From: Hansfordia pulvinata
Lineage: Eukaryota > Ascomycota > Sordariomycetes > Xylariales
Direction: 5' to 3'
DNA length: 64,000 nt
Assembly: GCA_006538405.1 (NCBI GenBank)
Contig: BJKQ01000003.1
Span: 1,488,001 to 1,552,000 of the forward strand
Shown here one piece after another: positions 45,869-57,529 of this stretch. The stretch's first letter is position 1; every line of letters starts with the position of its first letter. The translations under genes were made by a program, and so were the position numbers. The notes under the pieces are model-generated. The model ran no database searches. It was not told the origin of the DNA and saw only the letters and a list, made by a program, of their open reading frames with translations.

Positions 45869-48395
45869 CTATCGGGTAAGGCTGAGAAGCCCCTCAATGT
45901 ACTTTTTCGTGTCGACGCCAATGCCTTGCGCCAGCCGGCTGGCCCCGTCTGCCCAGCCACTGCTGTTCTCCCCTCCCGCGAAGCTTCGCCCCGTGGAACT
46001 GCCATGCTCTCCAGCCCGGCGCACCAGGAATATCTCTTTGCTGACCCGAGGGCCCAGGCGCAGCAAAGGCCCTGGAGCACTGGAAGCGCCGCTCTCCGTT
46101 GACTCCTCTTGTGGCAAGGTTGGAACTACCCGGCCGCCCGAGGCCCCAGACGATGGGGCCGACTCGCCAGAGGAGTGCCTGTCAGAGCCTGTCAAGGTTT
46201 GCGGGTCATCCTTGTCGAGAATACGGGACCACACAATCCACCAGCTGCGGCTTGTCTTGCACGTCCTCTCCGTTTCTGAAGAGTCCACCGACGTCGCAAT
46301 GTGCGTGTTCAGGATCTGGTTGTGGGTGCTGATGGCCTCGACTCGAGACCAGAGCGGGCTCGACTGCGAAATGTCGGGAATGCTGGGAATCGTCGAGTGC
46401 AGCGTCAGAGCCCTGGGGTCCCACACGAGATCGAATATATTGGAGCTGGTGGGCCCGACGTCGGGTTTATCGGGTCTGTATGTGGTTGACAGAGCCAGAG
46501 GCTTCCTCAGCGGCGCAAGCTGGTAGTGCAGCCACCGATACATGCCGTCCCAGGCCAGCGAGTCCGTCCTGTTCTGGAACAGGAGCGTGTATATGAAAGG
46601 CTTGCAGACGTAGACAACTACGCGCACCCTTTCCGTCTTGTTCCGATCCTGGCTGTCAAAGTGGGAAGTTGGATCGGTGGCGTCTTTCATGCCGGACCGA
46701 GTGGTGGTCAACTCGTGATTGCCACTTCCCAAGTCGTGTACAATCTCTGCTGGGGACCGTCTTGAGCCTTCGAGCTCCACGGTCAGGGTGCGGAGCAACA
46801 CTCTCGAGTTCCACTCCGCAGGCTCGGCGTTCTCGAGATGCCCCGAATCAGAGTGATCGGGATCGCTGCTGGCGATCTCGTCCACGTCTCCCATCAGCCC
46901 AATGAGATATCTACCAGTGTCATCGCTCGGCATTCTTCGAGGTGCTCCAGGGGGTCGGGCCCCGCCAGCTTCCTCGCGAGGTGCCGCCTCCTCGCTGGCA
47001 CCCTCGTGTGCACCCTTTTCGGGGCCAGCAGAGCTACCGAGGGACCAGTGAGTACCGTACCCCATCTTCAAGTAATTCATAACTTTGGTCACGCTGTCTT
47101 CGGGGGCAGCATCGTCCCTGAGCTTCAGCGAGGCCATTGCAGCTCTGTCAAGGGGCGTTGCGCCCCCCTCAGGTGGCTCATTGTCGACCTGGGCTAGCGT
47201 CGTCTTAAGATCTTTGTGACCATTGTCGGCTTTCGCGGGCAGTGCCTTGTGGCCGCGGCCCTCTTTCGTGTCCCGATTTGCAGAAGCCCTTGCGGCCCTC
47301 CTCTGGTAACGTATTGATGCTGGGCTGTCCTTGACGCCATAGGCATCTTCACCCCAGGTGTAGAGGTCTTCGACCCAGAAAGAAATGTCGCGCACGGATT
47401 TTTTTGACAAGGCCCCAGTGCCCAAGAAGATGGCACCGTCATCGCCACCAGGCTCTGCGCCTGTGCCCAGCCAAGGATCTTCGGGGTCGCTAGGTTTGCT
47501 TTCCAGCGGGGGTTCCTCGGTTGAGGCAGGGTCCACGTCGCCGAATTTGCTCACCACCAGGTCCACCAAGCCGTCAGTTCTACCGACGAAGCCCTCCAGA
47601 ACCTCCCGCTCGCCGCTTCCGCGGTCCTCCTCGCCCACTCCTACTCCAAGTTCTCCGCACGCAGCAACCTTGATCCCGCCATAGATGGCGTTAGCCGGGT
47701 TGCCGTGCAGGAAGACATTCCAAGTGGAAAGAAACAGATCCCAGTATCGGTTCAGGAGACTAGCAAACTTGGGGCGCTTGTAGCGCACAAAGAGAGCACT
47801 GAGCGAGGGTGCATGGTGCAGAAGGAAAATAGAGTGGGCGCGCAAAAGATCTTGTATGAGCAAGGCCGCGGGCTTGACTTCGCGAGACGAGAACTCGACA
47901 TTGTTGGCGTTGTCATCTTGTGAATTGGCTCCCAGGCGCGGGGGCAAAGGCAGCTTAGTGAGATCAATAGACTAGAGACAGACCGACCGAGATTAGTTCG
48001 CATTCGGGACCCGTCGGCAAGCCATATCACCATGGAGGACTCACAGCCGATATCCACCAACCTGGCTCGAGCTCCCTCAGGACCACGCGGCTCTTCTCAG
48101 TGTCAATGGTGTCCACGGAATGCCCGTCGGAGAACCCGCGACTGAATTCCACCATGCCCTGGGCAAGGCCAATCTGGCGCAGACGTTCATTTCTCTCCTC
48201 GGGGGAAATGGACTGTGTTGGCTTGGCGCGGGAATGATGACGTTTCCGCTGAGATTGAGTATTGACCGAGGCGTAGTAGACGATCTGGTCGTCAAGGGTG
48301 TCGTCCGCTGTGCTCAGAGAGGGGTTGAAGATGGCCAGGAAACCCAGCTGGGCGGGAATGATGGTCGCTGGACCGTTGTTGGCGGGTGAAGCCAT
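45869..48395 (-). CDS. CCZ1: Vacuolar fusion protein CCZ1
   Basis: Exons 48395-48045 and 47971-45869 give 817 residues; the 73-nt intron (donor GTGAGT, acceptor TAG) joins LEPGWWISA to SIDLTKLPLP in phase 0. The N-terminus PAQLGFLAIFNPSLSTADDT and DDQIVYYASVNTQSQRKRHH are the first longin domain of CCZ1. A second conserved block is SIFLLHHAPSLSALFVRYKR with LNRYWDLFLSTWNVFLHGNP. The C-terminal third contains YVCKPFIYTLLFQNRTDSLA and SRSWWIVWSRI. Family knowledge: Ccz1 pairs with Mon1 as the exchange factor for the Rab7 GTPase Ypt7 on late endosomes and autophagosomes, needed for fusion with the vacuole. The long middle region is acidic and low in conservation. Confidence 0.9.
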
Positions 48396-51300
48396 CGTGA
48401 TAGGGTCAAGGCATCAGTGGGCGGCAAGACAAAACGCCGGCAGCGATAACGGGTGGATGTGTGGCGGGGCGAGGCGAAGAATCAGGCAAACGAGGCTTCT
48501 GCTTCGAGGGCGAACAGAGCTGAGTCGAACTTTCGATCAGATACAGCTGATAAGTCGGCAGGTCGGTGAGGAGACCTGGCTATGGCCGAGAGTGGCAGGC
48601 TGGCGGTGTCGGTGTCTCCGTGCGCGTGTACTATAGACGAAGACACCCGACGAAGAGGGGGTGTGAGAGAGAACGAGAGCACCGAGAGTCCGGGGTTCAG
48701 GCTGGTGGGCAGGGCCCTTTGGGAGGAAGCGTCGGTTAGGGTCAGACGCCAGGCAGTCGACAGGGCTTAGGCGTGTTTGGCGAAGCGCGAGTATCGAGGA
48801 TGCGGATGTCGGTCAACGAGGCGGCGAGGGGGTCGTAGGAAGCAGAGTTGGCGGCGTGCTGTTGGGAGAGGGGCACGGGGTGACGCAAGGTGGACGTAGG
48901 CGTAGTAAAGGCGCGATCGCAGAAATCAGGAAAGCAAGTAGTCGTGTTCGCGCAGGAAAAGAGGGCACAGCCAGCCGGCGTCGACGAGGTGGTCGGCCAG
49001 TGCGGGAAGTGTTGGCTTAGAAGGGGGGGGGGGGTATGTACGACGTGATGGGAGGCAGCGGGATGCAAGTTTCAAATACGCATCCATTACATATACCTGT
49101 GTTCGATGCACCTACTCCGAATCCATTGGGTTGGATGGATCTCACGGATGTACTGCGCGCAAGGCGGTACTCACATGTCAGCCTGACTTACCCGAGGATG
49201 CAGGTATCTTTCCTGATCTGCGCGCACCTGGGACGCGCGGAGCGACTGGAGGTACAACTTGGGTAACCTTGAACTGCTTCACTTCTAGTACCACCTCTCG
49301 CTCTCAACGTCCACTCGTCCAACCCAATAGAATTCCCGTAGCCGCCACTGGCAGCCACCCCAGCAGGAGCGTACATGTAGCGCTTCATCTCCTGGGCTCA
49401 ACTCCCGGCCCGGATTGGACGAAAAGAGCCCTGCTGGAGGGGTACCCAAGGTATCGACCTCTTCGATCCGGAGAGGGTGCAGCGGCTTTACAGGGCTGTT
49501 CGTGGGTCCGGAGCGTAGGTTACGAGCGCCTACCCTCCACTCGCTACACGGTCACGTCTAGGAGTACCGCTACTACCTAATCACGGCCATTCCGGGCGGC
49601 CTCTTACAGTGGAAAGGCGAAGTCGGTCTCAGCGGAGGTCGCAGTACGAGTACGTCGCTGCAGCAACGTCATCTGCCACTCAATCATTGTGCTCGTCTTT
49701 GAACGGTTGTCAGTAATTCATTGCGTATCTTGCGCATCTTGCTACGATACTCGAAAGTCAAAACCGCCTCTTACAAGACAATCATGGTACAGCCGCCATG
49801 GGCGGTTGATGTCCGAGGGGAATTCTCATGTCGAGGTCCAGAGTCGCAGTCGCAAGCGTGGAACTCACGGAGCTATCTCTCCGTTGGCGTCACTCGCGTC
49901 GCTGAACCGGGCTGTCACTGGTGTCCCCGCGAGGTGGACGCCGTGGGGCTCGGTGGACTGGCAGCCCCTTTTAACCCAGACCGGGTTTGCTGCATATGCA
50001 CTCGGAGGGGCCCGCCTCTACCTACGGAGTACGCGTTCCAGTACGCACATGAGCGTGCAGGTATACATCTATGTACGCCAGATACGGTACAGCTACGACT
50101 TGGTGCGGGTCAGTCAAGTCCGCTTCTAGGTTCCTAGTCCTGGTGGCGGAGTAGAGCTGTACGAGTACACGCTTCGGGTACGGGCACTCGTACCTCAATT
50201 GAACTTGCACTACATGTATCCGCACAGGTACTTGTATCCTTTACTCGAATCGCCTCGTCTTCTCCCCTGACCACTGAGGCCTCAGACTCTGGCGGCCATT
50301 TCGGATCACGATCCCAACATTCCCCGCCTCAAATTTTCTCACTTTGCCTCCTTTCACACGTCTGTCCATCACAATACTATCTGTGCTCTACCTAGGGGAC
50401 GAATACTTTGCTTTCCAAGTCTACTACCAGAGGTACGATTCATGGATGCAAAGACAAACACTCAGTACCATTCATCGCCAACGGCCATGATCCCCTACTG
50501 GCCGAATGCGCCACCCCGAGCAGTCCGCACGAGTCCATGGACAGCCGACGAGCGCCTCCGCGCCCAGGCCAAGCCAGACCAGCCTCGATTCATACCAATG
50601 CAAGCAAGCCCGCACAAAGCATTCTCGACCACGAGTGCGAGTACTCGTACACTCGAAGAATCCTGACAAGGATATCATCGTCTTTTCCACAGTACCACCG
50701 CCGAAAGATGCGAGGCCTCGAATACTGTTGCCTCCACTGCTAGTGCTTGCAGTCCCCATGCGGATCATGAGCACGCACGCCCTGAGTGAACGAACCACTG
50801 TGCCCTGATGGCATCGCCGATGTCGCGCTTCGACCGCCGCCCAAGCCGACCTGGGCAGGCGCGCCGCTGATCCATCGCCTCCGACGACGTCAGTTATCAG
50901 CCCATTCTCCGGCAGGGGAGGCCCTTCTCTCAGCCTCCTTACCCACCACGTGCCACCGCCGCCCCTCCCCCGTGTCTTCTGGAGAAACCCATCCATCGGT
51001 TGGATCTCAATCGATCGACTTTAGAACCCGTACCCATGGTCTTATCCACCCTCCTACTACGGCCATATCGCGATTCCCCTGGTTTCGTACGATCCCCTGC
51101 CGTGCTGGAAGCGGGCCCGACCCGCCCGAGGTTGATTAAAGAGGTCCTTTGGCCAATTCACCCACCCTTTGACCACCACAGGAGAACCCACAGCCGTTGG
51201 CAGGCATCTTGGCTTCTCTTCCGTGGCTCCCTCCAACCCATGTGGCTAGGTCTTTCTTCAGCGGGGCAACGGATTACGGCTCGTGCCTCTCGCCCTACCA

Positions 51301-53369
51301 AACCGTACAAAGTACGAGTACGCGTGCTCGAAGTCCCGCGGGTCAACCATCGCCAGGATCCTCGCAGGCTGTTGCCTGCTTTGTCTGCCTCGCACAGCAG
51401 AAGATGCGGGCACCCCCATGGAATTTCCATAACCCCATGTCTCTGAATTGGATAAAGCTTTTGAATACGCACCAGGGGCCTCCCAATGGACTTGTGCAGC
51501 AGCAACAGCCGCTACTGCTGCTGGTAAGGCCACTGTGTTATCAGCGAACTTTCGCAACGCACGAGACATGTTGCCAAACGGGTGTCAGATTACCCAGATT
51601 GCGCGAGACACGACGAGTCTGCATCTGCAAGTTCGGCTTCCGAGTACTCAATGTTTCGAGGTGATCCAGAAATCGTCCAAGCATCAAATTGAAAACTCGT
51701 CATGCTATGCCGCTCCCGAGTTTGAACGATCCCAAGCATTCATTTGTTACTGAGAAACTCGCATCGGGCGTATGACTTGGGCCAAATGCGGGCTCGATCG
51801 AGTGCAGCTCTGTGCGCGACACGGACTGGCCTTCAGCACAAGGTATCCGATTTACGGGACTGCAAAATGGACATGACCTGTTTCGAGATGGTGAGATAAA
51901 GACTGAGTACAGATGACGCATTCCGTTCACCCAAGAGCGCACCCTTGGATATGGAGACAGCGCAAACCCGACGGGCAGGGTGGGATCCCAGACATCTCGG
52001 CATGTGGAAGCTTGGTACTGGGCCGGGCTATCATGGTGTGGCTGGCGCATGCACGCAGAGCATCGAAATCATGCCGCAACACGTCTTCACAGCAGCGGAA
52101 GACGGCTCAGTGCGAGTCTGGCAGTCGTACATGTATCATGACTGCTGATTGGGTCCCATTGGGCATCATCTCTGACCAGCTCAAACCCCAGGACAAATGG
52201 CAGTATCGTCATCCTGATTTTCAGGGATGACGCCGAGACCGACGTTTTCTTCAATCAGGTCCCATCTTCAGAGGCATTTAAAAGGTACTCGCCACGAGCA
52301 AAGATAGTATACGGGTCTGTCGGCAGTCTCAAAGTGAGCTACAGATTGACCAAGGCAGCAAACATGGGCATGCCTATCCAAGTGCCCCATTTTCGAGTAC
52401 GCCCCGGATTCCACGCACGCACGCATTGGGCAACGAAGACACCGCTGCTCAGGTCGTCAAGCAACGCGGGGAGATTACAAGCGCAAGTGGGATGAGCAGC
52501 GGACGAGTACTCCGTACCCGTAGCCACGTGCTGTCACGTCCGGGGTCAGAGGCCCGGGGTCTTCGCCTAGGGGGGCATACTGGTAACCTCCCATCCTGCC
52601 GCAGCCTGATGAGTCTACGCAAGGCTTCATCAAGCTCACTGGTCAGCTCCACTACGCGTACGATTACCCACAAGGCACCGACCGCCGCGACCACCACGTC
52701 TGACGCCCGACGCCTGACGCCCGAGGCTCGCCGCCCGCGGCTCGCCTGGTGCTAACCAGCGACCAAAGGACGATCCGCCCGCGTGGGCCGCGTTCGGGTC
52801 ATGGGTCTACTCGTACGGATACGAGTAGCGAGTGGGAGCTGGTTTCCGCTGGCAGACTACTCCGGAAAAGGGGACGGGGGATGATGGATGGACGGGGGCG
52901 ACTGGACAAGGACGGGGAGAAGGATGAGCCTCCGAGGCTTGGCCCACGGGCGACAAGGGAAATCTCGTCACCAGGATGTGGCGCGCGGACAGTGAGGCTC
53001 GCGCCGCGCTTGCAGCCTCGCCATTCGCCAGCTGCCGTCGCCGGCGTCCCCGCACGCGGCAAAGGCGACGTAGATTAATCAACGCGGTTCCTTGCTCGCC
53101 CTGCATCGCATCGTCCCTTTCCGGGTAGGTGGTTGGATCAAGGCCCGACCTGCCTTCCAGAAGCAAAATAGAACCGCTCGATTCGTCGCCACCTGCCGAC
53201 CTGACCGCTCCGCCGCGTCTCAAGTCTCGTCCCGTCCGCCTGTCTCGCGTCCGTCCCACCAATCGACGCCGACCCAATCGGCGGCAGCCAGGCCGGACGA
53301 CACGTCGTCGCGCCCCTCTCTGCCCGCAAGCCAACCGGCCCGCCCGCCCGACTGACTGGCTGTTCCGCC
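48396..53369. other. Five-kilobase region without a supported gene
   Basis: No convincing gene. It has a G12 run at 49023-49034 and the highest density of TACTCGTA/TACGAGTA copies (49645, 50160, 50642, 51313, 52808, 52820). A short frame at 51945-52148 ends in a stretch resembling one WD40 strand, which may be a relic or chance. Confidence 0.45.
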
Positions 53370-55514
53370 ATGTCGCCGCCGCCGCAGCCGCCGCCGGCGT
53401 CGTCGCCGCCGACCCGGCAGGAGGTCCGTATCCCCGGCACACAGTAGTGTCTGATCCCGTGCGCGGCCCGCAGCTGCGGGCCGGCGCCCACCACGTCCAC
53501 TGACTAACGCCACGTGCCACGCGCAGACCGATGCCGCCCCGGAGACAGCAGCAGCAGCAGCAGCAGAAGCACCCCCGGCCGCCGACGTTGACGCCACCGC
53601 GCCTCTTCCAGCGTCGCATTGGGCGGAGCCGGTAAGTCGCACAAGGCACATGTGATGAGCGCAGGACGATGTTGCGCTGCAGACGCTGGCGCCGGCGCGT
53701 CCGGCGCACCGCGACAATTGACCTGCCTCCCCCCCCCCCCCCCTGGTGCCATGTCTCGTCTCAGTTGCTGACCCTCGAGACTCCGCTCCCGGCGCGCAGC
53801 CCAACGAAGAGGCCGATGACGACTACGACTCGACGTACGGCGACTCCATCCAGAGCTCCACGGCGTCGCTCTCGGCCAGCATTCTCGAGTATCGCACCCT
53901 CGCGGGCCGCCGGTATCATAGCGAGAGGGGCGCCAACGAGGCCCTGTCATGGTGAGCTTCGCTTTTCCCCTGTCCGTCCGTGCCTTTTGCCGTGCGCGCC
54001 CCATGCTAAGACCCCGAGCTCAGGATACCCAACGACGACCAGCAGAACGCGTCGATGGACCTCAAGTAAGCAGCTCTGCCCATAGGCCGCCCGGCGGCGA
54101 AAGCGTCACCTCGGGCCAGCTCTGACCTCGCGGCTGCAGTCACCATCTCCTGACGCTATCGCTCGACGGCAAGCTACACCTCGCGCCACTCCGGAAAGAC
54201 ATCCAAGTAAGTCGTTCCCCCGGCTGGAAGACGACACTTGCTGCGTGCAGGCGCGCTGACTGGCAGACAGAAAGTCCTCGACGTCGGGACAGGAACAGGT
54301 GAGTCCGCCGGGTCCGACCGAAGCGATGAATCTCGCTGACGACTCATGCACCAGGGATATGGGCCATGTAAGGAAAGACCCCGACAAATAAATCTGCACT
54401 GAGTGCACACACACACACCGGCAAGGATGCAAAAAAAAAAAATCCATCCAAAAGCCCCCTCTCCCCCTCCCCTCAAAGAGAATCACCTTCTAATTCGAGA
54501 GCTTCTTCCCTCTCCCCCCGCTCGCTCGCGGCCTACAGTGACTTTGCGGACCAGTTCCCCAACGCGGAGATCACGGCGACGGACATCTCGCCGATCCAGC
54601 CGCTGTGGGCGCCGCCGAACCTGCAGTTCGAGATTGACGACGCCACGCTGCCCTGGACGTTCGCGCCCGACAGCCTCGACTACGTCCACATGCGGTACCT
54701 GATGGGCTCCATCAAGGACTGGGGCCGCCTGTTCAAGGAGGCGTACGCGGCCTGCCGGCCCGGCGGCTGGCTCGAGAGCTACGAGGCCTCGGTCGACCAG
54801 CTCAGCGACGACGCCTCCGTGCCCCCCGGCTCCGCCATGGACCAGTGGGGCAAGCTGTTCTGGGAGGCCGGCCGCAAGATGGACCGCTCCTTCAGGGTCT
54901 ACGAGGACAACATCCAGAAGCAGGCCATGCAGGACGCTGGCTTCGTCGACATCCAGGTCTGGGACTTCAAGGTTCGATGCCCCGCCTCCCCTTTAACCAG
55001 CCATGTTGCCTTATAAAGCATTACTCATCGTCTCTGCATTCACGACCACCCCCCCCCTCCCCCAGAAAAAAAAATTAGTCACTGTACTAACCAGCAGAAT
55101 GTGACAGGCCCCCATCGGCGGCTGGGCTGCCGACCCGAAGCTGCGTGAGGTGGGCGAGATAGCGCAGCTGACCATTGAGGCCGACATTGAAGGTGAGTCG
55201 GCAAATGCCATCAAGCTGCCCTCTTATTCGTGCCCTCTCTCCCCTTGCATGCAGTCACAAAGGAGAGATTCCCTGTCCTCAAACTCTGCCACGTCCATCC
55301 CCCCCTACGCCAACCAGCAAAGCACTGGGCGTGAGAAACTGACCCAAAAAAAACAATAGGCTATATTCTCTTCATTTGCCACACGGTGCTCGGCTGGTCG
55401 CGAGAAGAGGTGGCCGTCTTCGTCGCCTACTGGCGGCGACAGGTCCGATCGCGCCGCACGCATGCCTACTACAAGCAGCGCGTGGTCTGGGGCCGCAAAC
55501 CCGAGGTGGCCTGA
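53370..55514 (+). CDS. LaeA-like SAM-dependent methyltransferase
   Basis: Ten exons: 53370-53423, 53527-53631, 53800-53951, 54024-54065, 54140-54206, 54271-54298, 54355-54367, 54539-54971, 55108-55192 and 55360-55514, giving 377 residues. All phases agree and most introns show CTRAY branch points. The protein has an Ala/Pro-rich start, then SASILEYRTLAGRRYHSERG, NHHLLTLSLDGKLHLAPL, the SAM motif VLDVGTGTGIWAID (142-155), FPNAEITATDISPIQPLWAP, YVHMRYLMGSIKDW and a C-terminal APIGGWAADPKLREVGEI. This is the class I fold of the LaeA-like group, many of which are putative regulators or small-molecule methyltransferases; orthology to LaeA itself is not claimed. A 13-nt exon encodes the last residues of the SAM motif. 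The donor at 54972 (GTTCGA) is weak. Confidence 0.88.
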
Positions 55515-56413
55515 ACAGTACTCACTTCAATGTCTACAATCATGCCCCCTCCCCACTTCTCCTTTCCTGGGTCCTTCGCCTCATCCGACTATTGATTCCG
55601 TGCGGTCTCCTCGCACTGTTCCCTTCTCGCAATTCCACGTCCGACATCCATTTCCCCTTCCGGTCCTCTCTTTCCTCCACCTTTCCCCTGCCCATCGTCT
55701 GGTGAAGAGTAAGCGCGAAGGCTTTTTGGGTGCGAACAAATCATGGGCGGCTCGGCGTTCAGCGGCTATATTCTCGCAGTTACTCTTCGTCTCGTTAGTT
55801 TCCTATGTCTGCCGCGGCCGATTCCTTGTTATTCGAGATCTATTCCCCACCTGCGCAAGTGGTTGCATACACTCAATACAACAAATGTTCCGAAAACTAC
55901 GTGAGCAGGCATGGCCTATCCCACAATTTTCTCTCGACTCTCCCATTCTTACTCCGGCGTTCTTCGCGATATGGTTTATGGCGGTCTGCTTTGTCTTCTG
56001 GACAAGACATCAACACCGAGCGTGGTATTGCAGTCCCATAGGAAAGGCCAGGGTCATCACGCTACACGATCTGGCCGAGTAGACTCCTCCAGTAGGCAAA
56101 GAGTGATGTTATCTCTGTTCAGCTTCCCTGTGTGGGTATTGGCCACTTCAGTCCAAGTCACCGAAGAGCTTGAACTGCTGAAGAATACTGGGCCCGCAGA
56201 TTTTTGTAGGGAAAGGGATACAATGCGGAGGACTAGCGGGCATTCTCGTCCAGCCCATTCCTGTGCTCTAGGCATGTCCGTTGACCTCATGCAGGCATGC
56301 TCAAGCCCCGAAATAGAGTAGCCGCAAGAAGACCGGCGTCATGTCGTGTATTACCAGTCTCTGTGATACTGCTCTCTTCCCCATCCACAGTCAACGACTG
56401 GCTGTCTGCGAAA
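55515..56413. other. Convergent 3' region
   Basis: Between the ends of the methyltransferase (+) and RTA1-type (-) genes. It is T/C-rich near 55540-55700, like a 3' untranslated region. No gene is supported. Confidence 0.5.
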
Positions 56414-57529
56414 CTACCACAGAGCTTCATGGTCGACAAGGTTCATCTGTCGAGGAGATGGATGCGCTCTGCGTGGCGAGTGTCGAGGCGGTCGGTTCTC
56501 GGCGATGGACGCCTTGTAGTAGCTGCGCTCGTATGGCGGTAGGTTTCCAGGATCCAGCTGTATGGGTTCAGGCCTTGACTTGCGAGGTCTTTTCTGGATC
56601 TCGTCGACAAAGGACCACGACTGGCCGAGAACGCACGAGGGGAACAAGGCCAGCAGCGTAATGTTGGCGATGAGGACCATCATGCCGTCCAGACACAGAA
56701 TCAACGCCTCATTCTCGGCTATCGGGCTCTGGAACCCCTCCGACACGGAGACGACTCGAAACGCGGTGCGAAGCACGAGAAGCAGCGTCGAGAACGCAAG
56801 GCCTGAGAAGATCAAGTTAGAGGGGACGAATAGGTGGAGTGAGTGAGTATCTCAACTGACCGGCGATGAAGCACTTGAACAATCCGCTGTCGTAGATATG
56901 CTCATGGGTCAAATCGGGGTCGTGGTGGCTGGTGCGGACTGCAATAGCAAAGAACAACGAATGGAAGACGAAGATTGCCAAGGCCACAAGTTGGACTGCT
57001 AGGCCGACTGCCAGAACGCGGATACCCACATCCACCTGAATTTCAGTCAGTACAGATGGCCAGGGGGAGATTCGGGCGGACTCACTTGTTCTGGATCATC
57101 CTGCAATGTGGCCAACACGGCTCCCACGATCTCGAGGACGACGGAGGCGATGCCGAGGATGAAAAACAGAGGGATATACCACGCGGGCCTCCACCCGCGA
57201 AATTCGTGACCGAAGAGACCCATGACCTGGGGCATCACGGTACATATCGAGGCGCAGGTGAAGTTGGCACCCAAGACGGTACCTAGAAGGAAAAGAGCAA
57301 AGTTGCTCCTGGTAATGGCCCCCCTTGCCATGAGAACGCGGCCTATGTAGCCGAGAACCTCGAGGATCAGACCCGGCGTCAGCGTGGTGGTAAAGAGGAC
57401 GCCTTTGTGTCGAATGCCGAGCCATAGAGATATAGGGATGGCAGCCACGAAAAGGGCGAGCAGTGCCGCGTTGCCGCCCACAGACGGGGGCTCTATGAGG
57501 AAGACACGTGCTCCCGAAGAGTCAGCCAT
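56414..57529 (-). CDS. RTA1-family seven-helix membrane protein
   Basis: Exons 57529-57086, 57035-56861 and 56802-56414 give 335 residues; introns are 50 and 58 nt. About seven membrane helices are evident (NAALLALFVAAIPISLWLGI, LTPGLILEVLGYIGRVLM, FALFLLGTVLGANFTCASIC, YIPLFFILGIASVVLEIVGA, VLAVGLAVQLVALAIFVF, LAFSTLLLVLRTAFRVVSVS and LCLDGMMVLIANITLLALF). The RTA1 hallmarks LEVLGYIGR and FRVVSVSEGF are present. Family knowledge: RTA1-like proteins confer resistance to aminocholesterol or lipid-active compounds and may move lipids at the plasma membrane. The C-terminal tail is basic and Pro/Arg-rich, so cytosolic. It is convergent with the LaeA-like gene. Confidence 0.88.
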
